From Actinoplanes teichomyceticus ATCC 31121 (GTDB lineage: Bacteria; Actinomycetota; Actinomycetes; Mycobacteriales; Micromonosporaceae): a stretch of DNA of 64,000 nucleotides. Shown one piece after another: positions 36,879 through 46,583 of this stretch; the stretch's first letter is position 1, and each line of letters opens with the position of its first letter. The stretch is from assembly GCF_003711105.1 (NCBI RefSeq), contig NZ_CP023865.1, positions 7,857,001 to 7,921,000 on the forward strand, read 5' to 3'. A model generated the notes under the pieces. It ran no database searches. It was given only the letters and a program-made list of their open reading frames with translations, and had not been told where the DNA came from. The position numbers and the translations under genes were made by a program.

Positions 36879-37874
36879 TCACTCGTACCCACCGCTGACC
36901 AGTCCGAGCCGGACCAGCTCGGTGAGCGGCTCGACGACGTTCGCCGCGCCGAAGCCGGCGAACAGCGGCCGCGCGTCGTCGCGGTGCGACCGGGCCGGCT
37001 CCACCAACGGCACCGGATGGGTCGCGGCGAGCGCCTCCGCCACCTCGGCCACCTCCCCGCCGTCCGCCGCGAGCAGCGTGGCGACCAGCACGTTGAGGAA
37101 ACCATGATGGGTGAACCCGGTCTCCGGGTCGGTGTGCCGGGTGGCGTGCCGCAGGCCGGCGGCCAGCTTGAACGGCAGGTCGCGGTCACGGCAGGCGCAG
37201 ATCACCGCGGCCAGCTCGACCGGGGTCGGGAACAGCTCGGCGGCCAGCCCGCCGACCCGGAACTTCGGGGCGAGCGGAAGGCCCTCCCGGCGCGCCTCGG
37301 CGACCGCGTCCAGGGCGCCGAGCAGGCCCCAGCTCAGCGGGATCTCCGCCCAGACCCGCAGGCCGCTCGCCCGGTCCGGGCCGGGCTCGCCGCCCGCCCG
37401 CCGCGGGCCGGGCTCGCCGTTCGTCAGATCCGGGGCACGCCCGCCGGCCACCCGGTCCGGGCCGTTCTCGCCGCTGGTCCCGGGTTCGCTCCGGGCGCCG
37501 ATCGCGGCGGCTCCGGCCGTCTCGGTGGCCGCGAACGAGCGCAGCGTGGCCAGGCCGGGCTGCGGATCCTCGCCGCGGCGGGCCACCGCCGCCTCGACCT
37601 GCTCGACCACCATGCCCGCGGCGCGCAGTTTCTCCACCATCGCCGGCAGCGCGCCCACCGGGATGTCACCGACCAACGCGGCGGCGAGCCGCGGTACGGG
37701 CTCCGCGCCCACCGCCGAGGCCGGAATCAGCAGGGCGCCGATCAGACCCGAATACCACGCCGTGGTGTGCTCGCGATGTTTCGCCGCGGCCTCGGCCAGA
37801 CCGATCGGACTGGGCGGCAGCAGGGACGCGTCATCGACTAGCCCGGCGTACAGCGGAGGCATCATCGTCGACAC
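36879..37874 (-). CDS. Conserved hypothetical protein with disordered insertion
   Basis: A 331-residue soluble protein. The N-terminal part (YAGLVDDASLLPPSP) and the C-terminal part (LPFKLAAGLRHATRHTDPET, then GFTHHGFLNVLVATLL) look like an alpha/beta barrel of a conserved actinobacterial family. The His-rich HHGF segment could bind a metal or phosphate. Between them, residues about 128-170 are a Gly/Pro/Arg low-complexity insertion with repeated GGEPGPxRA units, probably lineage-specific. The start is uncertain: GTG 37874, or ATG at 37865 or 37862. I cannot assign a function. Confidence 0.7.
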   Translation of the reverse strand: MSTMMPPLYAGLVDDASLLPPSPIGLAEAAAKHREHTTAWYSGLIGALLIPASAVGAEPVPRLAAALVGDIPVGALPAMVEKLRAAGMVVEQVEAAVARRGEDPQPGLATLRSFAATETAGAAAIGARSEPGTSGENGPDRVAGGRAPDLTNGEPGPRRAGGEPGPDRASGLRVWAEIPLSWGLLGALDAVAEARREGLPLAPKFRVGGLAAELFPTPVELAAVICACRDRDLPFKLAAGLRHATRHTDPETGFTHHGFLNVLVATLLAADGGEVAEVAEALAATHPVPLVEPARSHRDDARPLFAGFGAANVVEPLTELVRLGLVSGGYE

Positions 37875-38216
37875 GATTTCGAACCTAACGGACCATCCGG
37901 GAGCCGGACAACAGTGTGGTCACACCGCCCCGCCGGCCAATCCCACGGTCAGCCCGGTGGGCAGCGATTTCTCGGCGCGGATCCCCGGGGTCCGGAGGCG
38001 CGCCCCGGGCACGGGCACGGCGTGTGCGGCACGCCCGTCCGGCCCCGGCAGGCCCGTCCGGCCCCGGCCCCGGCCCCCGGCAGGCCCGTCCGGCCCCGGC
38101 ACGCCCGTCCAGCCCCGGCACGCCCGTCCGGCCCCGGCTCCGCATCCGGCCCCGGCTCCGCGTCCGGCCCCGGGCCGCCCTGTGGCGGGCCCGGCCAGGA
38201 CGGCGGCGCGGCGCGG
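37875..38216. other. 342-bp intergenic region holding a GC-rich repeat
   Basis: No gene is recognisable. The centre (about 38029-38172) is an irregular tandem array, described separately. The flanks show no promoter that stands out. Confidence 0.5.
38029..38172. repeat. Irregular array of about 20-bp GC-rich units
   Basis: About seven variants of GGCACGCCCGTCCGGCCCC follow each other with insertions such as CCCCGG and CTCCGCATCC. The array ends about 45 bp downstream of the stop codon of the TPR gene (38217). Confidence 0.7.
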
Positions 38217-39353
38217 TCACCGGCGGCCGAGCAGCACCACCAGCTCCGCGACCGCGGCCAGGACCATGCCCCCGATCAACGTGGGCAGGCCGCCGACCGC
38301 CGCGTAGGCCACCAGGAACAGCGGCGCGGCGAAGGTCAGGTACAGCGCGGCGGCCAGCCACCGGTCACCGGCCCGCAGGCGGGACAGCACCATGCCCACC
38401 GGCTCGGCCGGCCGGCTGCGGAACCAGAGCACCACCGCGGCGAAGACCAGGACGCCGATCAGGCCCGCCCAGACCCGCGAGATCCCGACACTGACCAGCG
38501 TCATCGCGGCGGTGAGCACGGCGGCGACCAGGGTGCCGTTGGCGCCGTACCGGATCGTCTGGAGCACCGCGCCGGCCGAATCGGCGGAGACGTCCAGCAC
38601 CGGCTTGCGCGGCCGGCTGACCGCCGGCGGCTCGGACCAGTTCGACGGGGCGGGACGCACCGCCGGCTCCTCCGGCCGGTCCTCCGGCGGCGCCTGAGCG
38701 GGCGGGACGCCCAGCGACGCCTCCTCGGCCAGCTCCTCCAGCGCACGGGCCCAGCGCCGCCGCTCCAGCCGCACGATGCCCACGTCCTGGCCGGCATCCC
38801 CGATCGTCGCGTCCAGCTCCAGCGCCTCCGCATATGCCCGCTGGGCCAGGTCGAACAGCCGCAGCCGGGCCGCGACCACGGCCAGCACCAGGTGCGCCTC
38901 CGCCTCGGTCGGCGCGATCCGGACGCCGTTCCACGCGGCGTTGAGCGCCTCCTGACCGTTGCGCGACTCACTGAGCAGCGCCGCGCCGGTCCGTTGCGCG
39001 TACGCATCCTCCGGCCACGTCCGCAGGATCTCGCCGGCCACCCGGGCCGCCTCCCCGAACCGCCGGCTGTCGGTCAGCGCCATCGCGCGCACCACCAGCG
39101 GCGCCACCGTGGCCGGCCCGGTCGCGGCGGCCCGCTCGGCGGCCGCCAGCGCCTCGACCGGCTGCTCCGCGGCGAGGTGGATGCGGGCCAGCGTGGCCAG
39201 CAGCGCGCACTCGTCGGGCGTGGCGCTGGGCGCGGCGCTCAGACCGGCCGCGATCTCCTCGGCGGCCTCGTCGTAGCGGCCGAGGTCGGCGAGCAACAGC
39301 GCACGCTGGCGGTGCTCCTCCGGCGTGGTGTCGGACTCCATGGGGGCGGGCAC
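38217..39353 (-). CDS. Tetratricopeptide-repeat membrane protein
   Basis: A 378-residue protein. Residues 10-200 hold about five TPR-like helix pairs (RALLLADLGRYDEAAEEIAA, ALAAAERAAATGPATVAPLV, LFDLAQRAYAEALELDATIG). A Pro-rich linker follows, then four hydrophobic helices from about residue 265 to the end. TPR units bind partner proteins, so this may be a membrane-bound scaffold. The start is GTG 39353 or ATG 39341; neither has a clear ribosome-binding site. Confidence 0.82.
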   Translation of the reverse strand: MPAPMESDTTPEEHRQRALLLADLGRYDEAAEEIAAGLSAAPSATPDECALLATLARIHLAAEQPVEALAAAERAAATGPATVAPLVVRAMALTDSRRFGEAARVAGEILRTWPEDAYAQRTGAALLSESRNGQEALNAAWNGVRIAPTEAEAHLVLAVVAARLRLFDLAQRAYAEALELDATIGDAGQDVGIVRLERRRWARALEELAEEASLGVPPAQAPPEDRPEEPAVRPAPSNWSEPPAVSRPRKPVLDVSADSAGAVLQTIRYGANGTLVAAVLTAAMTLVSVGISRVWAGLIGVLVFAAVVLWFRSRPAEPVGMVLSRLRAGDRWLAAALYLTFAAPLFLVAYAAVGGLPTLIGGMVLAAVAELVVLLGRR

Positions 39354-39555
39354 AGTCGGAGCGTAGGCGGTCTACCTGTAAATCACATGGGCCGGGGGTG
39401 AGCCCGCACGACCGGAGGCGCGGTTCACGGCCGGTCACCGGCTGCGGCCCGGGATCGGGGTCGCCGGGCCGGAACGCTTCCCGGCCGGTCACCGGTCCCG
39501 CCGACCGGGTCGTCGCGGAGTCCGGCGAGCACCACCCGCGCGCCCGGGCCGGTGC

Positions 39556-40044
39556 CTAACCGGCCGTGCCGGCCTCGGGGTACACCATCGCCACCGCGAT
39601 CCCCGCCAACCCCTCGCCCCGACCGGTGAGCCCCAGCCCGTCCGTGGTGGTCCCGGCCACCGTCACCGGAGCCCCGACCGCGGCGGAGAGCACCTCCTGC
39701 GCCTCCGCCCGGCGCTTGCCGATCTTCGGGTGGTTCCCGACCACCTGCACCGAGACGTTGCCGATGGCGAACCCGGCAGCCCGCACCAGGCGCGCCGACT
39801 CGGCCAGCAACATCACCCCGGCGGCACCCGCCCACTCCGGGCGGCTGGTCCCGAAGTTGCTGCCCAGATCACCGAGCCCGGCCGCCGACAGCAGCGCATC
39901 ACAGGCCGCGTGGGCGGCGACGTCGGCATCCGAGTGACCGGCCAGTCCGGGCTCCCCGGGCCACTGCAGCCCGGCCACCCAGCAGGGCCGCTCATCGTCG
40001 AATGCGTGCACGTCCGTTCCGATGCCCACCCGCGGAATGATCAC
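39556..40044 (-). CDS. ispF: 2-C-methyl-D-erythritol 2,4-cyclodiphosphate synthase
   Basis: A 162-residue MEP-pathway enzyme that cyclises CDP-ME-2-phosphate to MEcPP. The metal ligands are in GIGTDVHAF (Asp/His) and GHSDADV (His), with GDLGSNF and the family motif [14 protein letters not shown]. The length is normal. The gene lies downstream of ispD and carD, as in M. tuberculosis. A tandem repeat separates it from ispD. It provides isoprenoid precursors that a UbiA prenyltransferase nearby would ultimately consume. Confidence 0.96.
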   Translation of the reverse strand: MIIPRVGIGTDVHAFDDERPCWVAGLQWPGEPGLAGHSDADVAAHAACDALLSAAGLGDLGSNFGTSRPEWAGAAGVMLLAESARLVRAAGFAIGNVSVQVVGNHPKIGKRRAEAQEVLSAAVGAPVTVAGTTTDGLGLTGRGEGLAGIAVAMVYPEAGTAG

Positions 40045-40110
40045 GCCGTCACCCTAGCCACCGGCGGGTCCCGGGCACGTTGCTGGTCACCCGCCGCCGA
40101 CGACGCGTCC

Positions 40111-40290
40111 CGGCCCGGCGGGGCAGCACAGAACGGTACCGCTCGTCACCCACCGGCGCGGCCCGCGACGCGGCCCGGCCCGGCAGGGCGGCACAGGACG
40201 GTACCGCTCGTCACCCACCGGACGCGGCCCGCGACGCAGCCCGGCCCGGCAGGGCGGCACAGGACGGTACCGCTCATCACGCACCGGGCG
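40111..40290. repeat. Three tandem 65-66-bp copies covering the 3' end of ispD
   Basis: The core CGGTACCGCTC-RTCAC recurs with CGGTACC at 40134, 40199 and 40265. The flanking CGGCCCGGCAGGGCGGCACA and CGCGGCCCGCGACGC parts are also repeated. The third copy includes the ispD stop (40277-40279); in the other copies the same TCA trinucleotide is kept. Confidence 0.85.
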
Positions 40291-41023
40291 GTGCGGCCTG
40301 CGGCGCGTCCGGGTCCGGCAGGGTGAGGAGGTGGGTGGCGAGTGCCAGATCGATCGGACGGGTGATTTTCAACGCCAGATCGGAACCGGGAACGCAGCGG
40401 ACCGGGGTGCCGAGTTTCTCGACGGCGCCGGCGTCGTCCGTGTGCGAGTCGGCGGCTGCGGCGTGGGCGGCCCGCAGCACCGGCGCCCGGAAACCCTGCG
40501 GGGTCTGCACCGCCCGGAGCACCGCGCGGTCCACCGTGCCGAGCACGGTCTCGCCGGCGTCGACTTCCTTGATCGTGTCGACCACCGGAAGTACCGGGAT
40601 CACCGCGTCGGCCCCGTCCCGGACCGCGGCGGCGACCCGCTCGACCACCGACGGTGGGGTGAGGCAGCGGGCCGCGTCGTGCACCAGCACGATCGGAACG
40701 TCGTCGGGAACGGCCGCGAGCGCGGCGGCCACCGACTCCTGCCGGTCGGCGCCGCCGGCCACCACGGTGACCGGAGCCACCGGCGTGAGCAGGGTGAGCA
40801 CCGCGTCGACGTCGGCGGGCGGGGCGGCCACCACGATCATCCGGACCGACGCCGCCGCGGCGAGCCGCCGCACCGCGTGGACGAGCAGCGGCTCACCGTC
40901 GAGCAGACGCAGAGCCTTGGGCGCACCCGGACCGAGCCGGACCCCGGCACCCGCGGCCGGAACGACGACCGCGACGTCACCGCGAGCATTGAGCTGCGCG
41001 GTCACGTCGCGGTCGGCGGGCAT
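40277..41023 (-). CDS. ispD: 2-C-methyl-D-erythritol 4-phosphate cytidylyltransferase
   Basis: A 248-residue nucleotidyltransferase making CDP-ME from MEP and CTP. The CTP-binding loop is VVVPAAGAGVRLGPGAPKAL, followed by the family motifs LVHDAARCLTPPSVV and QTPQGFRAPVLRAAH. About 15 extra residues precede the first strand. It lies 26 bp after carD and before ispF, forming the conserved carD-ispD-ispF order. The 3' end is part of a tandem duplication. Confidence 0.95.
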   Translation of the reverse strand: MPADRDVTAQLNARGDVAVVVPAAGAGVRLGPGAPKALRLLDGEPLLVHAVRRLAAAASVRMIVVAAPPADVDAVLTLLTPVAPVTVVAGGADRQESVAAALAAVPDDVPIVLVHDAARCLTPPSVVERVAAAVRDGADAVIPVLPVVDTIKEVDAGETVLGTVDRAVLRAVQTPQGFRAPVLRAAHAAAADSHTDDAGAVEKLGTPVRCVPGSDLALKITRPIDLALATHLLTLPDPDAPQAAPPGA

Positions 41024-41049
41024 GGTGCTGTGCGTGATACGTCGGTGGA

Positions 41050-41535
41050 TCAGGCCTCGGTGAGGACCTTGTCGAGCAGCACCTCAGCCTCATCCTTGGT
41101 GCTCTTCTCAGCGAGGGCCACCTCACCGACCAGGATGTCGCGGGCCTTCGCGAGCATGCGCTTCTCCCCTGCCGAGAGACCGCGCTCCCGCTCGCGACGC
41201 CAGAGGTCGCGAACAACCTCGGCAACCTTGAGCGGGTTACCGGAAGCGAGCTTCTCCAGGTTGGCCTTATAGCGCCGCGACCAGTTGGTCGGCTCCTCGG
41301 TGTGCGGAGCGCGGAGGACGTCGAAGACCTTGCCCAGGCCTTCCTCGCCAACCACTTCGCGCACGCCGACTTCCTCGGCGTTCTCAGCGGGCACCCGAAC
41401 CGTCAGATCGCCCTGGGCGACACGCAGAACGAGATACTGCCTTTCAACGCCCTTGATGACCCTAGTCTCGATTGCCTCGATGAGTGCGGCCCCGTGGTGG
41501 GGGTAAACAACGGTCTCGCCGACACTGAAAACCAT
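41050..41535 (-). CDS. carD: CarD-family RNA polymerase-binding regulator
   Basis: A 161-residue protein essentially identical in plan to mycobacterial CarD. It has an N-terminal RNAP-interacting Tudor-like domain ([20 protein letters not shown]) and a helical DNA-binding C-terminus ([20 protein letters not shown]). The conserved Trp that wedges the -10 upstream edge is the one in TNWSRR. It stabilises open complexes and controls rRNA transcription. AAAGGGG precedes the ATG, and a promoter is visible at 41563-41591. Confidence 0.97.
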   Translation of the reverse strand: MVFSVGETVVYPHHGAALIEAIETRVIKGVERQYLVLRVAQGDLTVRVPAENAEEVGVREVVGEEGLGKVFDVLRAPHTEEPTNWSRRYKANLEKLASGNPLKVAEVVRDLWRRERERGLSAGEKRMLAKARDILVGEVALAEKSTKDEAEVLLDKVLTEA

Positions 41536-41869
41536 AGGTTCGAAACCCCTTTCGCTGTGTCTAGGGTAACACGCTCAGGCGACGGTGTCTCGCCCTGACG
41601 GTCACTGTTAGTGCAGCTCAGAGGCCCTGTGACGGGGCTTTCTACTGCTTGACAGCAGAGCGGGAAGCTGCCTAAGTAACGCAAAGTGACCGGCGAGTCA
41701 CCGCTCCCGCCAACGAGTCGGAATTTCCGGACCTGATGGCTTTGCGAGATCCAGCGTATCGCTGCGGTCGGGACCGCCCCATCACTGGCGATGCGGCGTA
41801 GCGTGCGAGACGCTGGACGGAAGTTCCCCGACCAAAGCAAGATCTGGTCAGTCACGGGGGAGGTGAGTC
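41536..41869. other. 334-bp divergent promoter region of carD and the inserted locus
   Basis: The region is less GC-rich than its surroundings. It holds the carD promoter (see separate entry). On the plus strand, TTGACA at 41649-41654 is followed 18 bases later by TAAGTA, a possible promoter for the 41870 gene, with a long leader. No coding region is recognisable. Confidence 0.5.
41563..41591 (-). promoter_or_regulatory. carD promoter
   Basis: On the minus strand, GAGACA (41586-41591) and TACCCT (41563-41568) are 17 bases apart and lie about 30 bp before the carD ATG. This is a good sigma-A arrangement. Confidence 0.5.
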
Positions 41870-42658
41870 ATGGCAGGCGCGAGCGACAACGGCGGCTGGC
41901 CGCCGGACGGCGGTTCCTCGGACGAACTGCCCGACCTCCCCGAGGAGTGGGGCGTCATCGTCATCCCGGACGATCTGTCCGAGCTGTCCGACGAGGTGGA
42001 GGCGGTGCGCGCCGAGCTGCACCTGGCCCCGCCACCCAACCGCTGGCAGCGGTTCGCACGCCGGCCCGCGGTGCGCCGGCTGCGCCGATTCGGCGCCCTG
42101 CTGCTGCGCGCCCCGGTCCTGATCGTCTCGATGGCCATCCTGGTCACCGTGGCCAGTCTGTACGCGTCGACGTGGCCCGGACCGCCCCGGCAACCGGCCA
42201 CCCAGCGCACCTCGGGCAGCACCCCGGCGCCGAGCACCACGCTGCCCGCGCTCGATCTGCTCGCCGCCGACGGGCACGCCGTGCCCCTGCGCGGGCAACT
42301 ACCCGTGGTAGTCATCCTGACCGACGGCTGCGACTGCGACCGACTCGTCACCGAGACGGTCGGCTCCGTCCGGCCGGAGATCGCGGTGCTCGCGGTCTCC
42401 ACCGCCGCGCCCTCGGCCGCCGTCCCCTCGGACGCCGTCCCGGAGAGCGGGCTGACCACCGCGCAGCCCCCGCGCGCCGACGGCAAGAACGTGCGCTACC
42501 TGCAGGACCCGGCCGGCGCCCTGCGCGACCACCTGGGCCTGACCGCTCCCGACGGCACCGCCGCCGCCATCCTGGTCAACCGGACCGGGACCATCCTGCG
42601 CACCTTCTCGCACGTCGTCTCGGTCAAGTCGATCCAGGCCGACCTGGAACGCCTCTGA
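41870..42658 (+). CDS. Membrane-anchored thioredoxin-fold-like hypothetical protein
   Basis: A 262-residue protein with GGGAGGTGAGTC directly before the ATG. It has an acidic cytoplasmic N-terminus (ELPDLPEEWGVIVIPDDLSE) and one transmembrane helix at about 84-102 (APVLIVSMAILVTVASLYA). A Pro/Thr linker follows, then a domain with VVVILTDGCDCDRLV and DGTAAAILVNRTGTILRTF. The CDC motif after a beta strand and the late strand pattern resemble extracytoplasmic TlpA/peroxiredoxin-like folds, but no CxxC is present. It is the first gene of the segment inserted after carD. Function unknown. Confidence 0.72.
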   Translation: MAGASDNGGWPPDGGSSDELPDLPEEWGVIVIPDDLSELSDEVEAVRAELHLAPPPNRWQRFARRPAVRRLRRFGALLLRAPVLIVSMAILVTVASLYASTWPGPPRQPATQRTSGSTPAPSTTLPALDLLAADGHAVPLRGQLPVVVILTDGCDCDRLVTETVGSVRPEIAVLAVSTAAPSAAVPSDAVPESGLTTAQPPRADGKNVRYLQDPAGALRDHLGLTAPDGTAAAILVNRTGTILRTFSHVVSVKSIQADLERL

Positions 42659-42756
42659 GCCCGGCTTATCGCGTCGCCCACCCGGGGCGGCGCGCCGGAG
42701 CGAGCCGCGCTGGCGACGGCACGCTGCGCTCGGTTGCGCGCCACGCGGGAACGGGG

Positions 42757-43205
42757 TCAGTTCGGGTCGCGCTGGAGGGTGTAGCGGAAGACGAGCGGGC
42801 CCGACTCGTCCGCCACGACGCGCAGGAACAACCGGGTGCCGACCGCGACGCTGAACACCTCGGGGGTGCGCGGCCCGGAGCAGGGCAGCCCTCGCCCCGA
42901 CTCGTCGTCGCCCAGGCTGACCCGGACCCGGCTGCCGTCCGGCCCCGCACACACCACGGACACCAGGAACGCGCCGCCGGTCAGGTCCTCGACCGTCGAG
43001 AACTCGTCCTCCGCGTTCAGCGCCAGGGTGTCCGACTTCTCCTGTTCCTCGGTCTCGGGCAGCAGCTGCTCGGCGGCGAGCCGCCAGTTCAACATGCGGG
43101 GATCGGACTCCGCGCGGGGCGCCGCCCGCCACCACCAGATCCCGCCCGCGACCACGAGCAGGGCGGCCAGGCCGTGCAGGATCAGGCCGCGCTCCCGTTC
43201 GCTGC

Positions 43206-43209
<4 letters not shown>
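42757..43209 (-). CDS. Small single-pass membrane protein in the type III PKS operon
   Basis: A 150-residue protein starting at the GTG that overlaps the PKS stop as GTGA. It has an N-terminal helix (LILHGLAALLVVAGGIWWW) and an extracytoplasmic domain with two Cys (VVCAGPDGSRV and GLPCSGPRT). The domain is rich in beta-strand patterns (VFSVAVGTRLFLRVV). I do not recognise a family. Tight coupling to the PKS gene suggests a linked role, for example in export or protein partnering (inference). Confidence 0.72.
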
Positions 43210-44263
<1,054 letters not shown>

Positions 44264-44264
<1 letters not shown>

Positions 44265-45133
44265 CAGGCCCCCGACCCTCGGGCCGGCCGGGCGACGCGG
44301 CCGGACCCGGGCGGCGACGCGCCGCCGTCCGAGCAGGCCCCGGGCTCCGGGCGCACCGCGGCACCGCGACCACCACCGGCGGCCGTGTCGGAGGACGACG
44401 CCGCCGCGGGCGGACGGCCGGTGGGTTTGCGCCCGATCCCCTGATAGAGGACCGCGGTGGAGAAGGTGGGCACCATCCGTCCGAGCGGGCGGCCGTCCGG
44501 GGCGCCCCGTGCCGCCAGCCACCGCACCAGCCCGGGAACGCTGGGCCGCACCCCGCGCACAGCCAGCCGGACGCCGTGCCGGGCGAACTCGGACCGCAGC
44601 CGCGCCGGCGCGACGAACAGCGCCGGGTCGTGCACCCCGACCGGCGCCAGCCCGAACCGCTCGCCCAGGGTCACCGTGACGAACCGGCTGAGCGCGGTCG
44701 CGTTCACCGTGTCGAGCACCACCAGGCCGCCCGGCCGCAGCACCCGGCACAGCTCGGCGACCGTGCCACGCAGATCGGTGACGTGCTCCAGGATCTCACC
44801 GGCCACCACCACGTCCGCGATGGCGTCGGCGAGCGGGAGCGCGGCCACGTCGGCGGCGACCGGCAGCACCTCGCGCTCGGCCGCCCGGAGCAGCCCGGCG
44901 GGCCGCAGGTCGGCGCCGACGTGCCGGTAGCCGAGGTGGCGGACGTGCGGGGCGAGCAGGCCGCCGCCGCATCCCGCGTCGAGCAGCACGCGGCCCGGCC
45001 CGGGGGCGGGCGGGATCAGCCCGGCGCGGGCCGCGGCGAGCCAGTGCAGCAGCTCGAACCCGCCGCCGGGCCGCCACCACTCGTCGGCCAGGGCGTCGTA
45101 CTGGCGCGGATCGTTCCGCCGGATCGACAGCAT
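44264..45133 (-). CDS. SAM-dependent methyltransferase (UbiG/UbiE-like)
   Basis: A 289-residue class I methyltransferase. Motif I is VLLDAGCGGGLLAPHV, followed by the acidic loop GADLRPAG, motif post-I VAADVAALPLADA, and motif III LCRVLRPGGLVVLDTVN. The similarity to UbiG-type O-methyltransferases fits a phenolic product of the PKS. The last 45 residues are a Gly/Pro/Ser-rich tail not expected in the family. The ATG at 45131-45133 faces the 34-bp repeat array. It is the first gene of the methyltransferase-PKS-42757 operon. Confidence 0.9.
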
Positions 45134-45195
45134 GTGATCGAGCCTGGCACGGTTGCCGCGCACCCACCACCGGACGCGCCTGGCTGTGGAAAACC

Positions 45196-45596
45196 CGACC
45201 GTCACGGGACACAGTCCCTGCGGGAACCGGACCGACACGGGACACACTCGCTGCCGGGAACCGGACCGACACGGGACACACTCGCTGCCGGGAACCGGAC
45301 CGACACGGGACACAGTCCCTGCGGGGAACCGGACCGTCACGGGACACACTCGCTGCCGGGAACCGGACCGTCACGGGACACACTCGCTGCCGGGAACCGG
45401 ACCGTCACGGGACACAGTCCCTGCGGGGAACCGGACCGTCACGGGACACACTCGCTGCCGGGAACCGGACCGTCACGGGACACACTCGCTGCCGGGAACC
45501 GGACCGTCACGGGACACAGTCCCTGCGGGGAACCGGACCGTCACGGGACACACTCGCTGCCGGGAACCGGACCGTCACGGGACACACTCGCTGCGG
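45196..45596. repeat. Twelve-unit 34-bp tandem array with B-A-A higher-order pattern
   Basis: The GGGACAC core occurs twelve times, starting at 45206, 45239 and then every 34 bases to 45579. Units are of two kinds. B has GGGACACAGTCCC, an inverted repeat GGGAC-ACA-GTCCC. A has GGGACACACTCGC. The order is B-A-A four times, giving a 102-bp period. Most units carry CCGTCACGG (arms CCGT/ACGG); units 2-4 have CCGACACGG. There are no spacers. The array fills the space between the divergent methyltransferase (45133) and UbiA (45662) starts. Confidence 0.95.
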
Positions 45597-45661
45597 AAAC
45601 GCCGACGGGCGCTACGGCCACCGCATGGCAGCCGCGCCGGATCACCCGCAGACTGCTTGAC

Positions 45662-46489
45662 ATGCTGCGTCCGCTCGCCCTGCTGCGCTCGTCCCATCCG
45701 GAGCCGGGGGCCGCCGTCACCGTGGCGATGAGCCTGCTCGCGTTCGGTGCCGGGCACCGCGGGGTCCGCCTGCTCTGCGTGATCCTGTCCGTGGCGGCCA
45801 GCCAGCTCGCCGTCGGCTGGGTGAACGACTGGCTGGACGCGGACCGGGACCGGCGTACCGGACGGCTCGACAAGCCGATCGCCTCCGGTGCGGTCGCCGG
45901 CCGTACGGTGGGGATCTCGGGGTTGTCCGCGGCCCTGGCCGCGCCGCTGGCGGCGCTTGCGCTCGGCGCGCCGGCCACCGTGGCCATCGCCCTGGCCACG
46001 GTGTTCGGGCTGCTCTACGACTGGCCGCTGAAGTCCACGCCGCTGTCCGTGCTGCCCTATCTGGTGGCCTTCGGGCTGCTGCCGGCGTTCGTGGTGGTGG
46101 CGCTGCCCGGGCATCCCGCGCCGCCGGCCTGGCTGGTCGCCGCGGCCGCGCTGCTCGGCGCCGGCGCGCACTTCGCCAACGTGCTGCCCGATCTGGACGA
46201 CGACGCGGCGACCGGGATCCGTGGGCTGCCGCACCGGATCGGCGCCGGCGCGTCCCGGCTGGCCGCCGCGGCGCTCCTGCTGGCCGCGACGGCCACGCTG
46301 GTCCTCGGACCGCCCGGGGCGCCGTCGTGGTCCGGGTGGGCGGCCGGCGCGGTCGCCGCCGTGGTCCTGCCGATCGGTTGGTACGCGACCCGCCGCGCCC
46401 GTGGCCGCCCGGTCGCGCTGTTCCGCGCGGTGATCGGGGTGGCGCTGATCGACGTCCTGCTGCTGATCTCCAGCGGGCCGGTGGTGTGA
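45662..46489 (+). CDS. UbiA-family prenyltransferase (EboC-like)
   Basis: A 275-residue integral membrane protein with about eight helices. The two Asp-rich prenyl-diphosphate motifs are NDWLDADRDRRTGRLDKP (55-72) and DLDDDAATG (177-185). UbiA enzymes attach an isoprenoid chain to an aromatic acceptor at the membrane. The short length fits the UbiA/EboC group found in actinobacteria. The frame stays open through the upstream repeat array, but the ATG at 45662 is the natural start, though with a weak ribosome-binding site. It is divergent from the methyltransferase-PKS operon. Confidence 0.9.
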   Translation: MLRPLALLRSSHPEPGAAVTVAMSLLAFGAGHRGVRLLCVILSVAASQLAVGWVNDWLDADRDRRTGRLDKPIASGAVAGRTVGISGLSAALAAPLAALALGAPATVAIALATVFGLLYDWPLKSTPLSVLPYLVAFGLLPAFVVVALPGHPAPPAWLVAAAALLGAGAHFANVLPDLDDDAATGIRGLPHRIGAGASRLAAAALLLAATATLVLGPPGAPSWSGWAAGAVAAVVLPIGWYATRRARGRPVALFRAVIGVALIDVLLLISSGPVV

Positions 46490-46583
46490 CCCGCCACGGC
46501 CGGATGGATGGGTCGGCGCGCGCGGCCGTTTGCCGCCCATTAGGCTGATCACACACCTTGGTGTCTCTCTTTGGAGGATCGTG

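Noticed and set aside
45196..45596. CRISPR array
   Set aside because: The 34-bp units are directly contiguous with no spacers, and no cas genes are nearby.
44576..46489. A 637-codon plus-strand frame that runs through the 34-bp array into UbiA, looking like a giant repeat protein
   Set aside because: Three 34-bp units make 102 bp, a multiple of 3, so the array is open in several frames on both strands. The upstream half is antisense to the methyltransferase gene. The ATG at 45662 gives a normal UbiA length.
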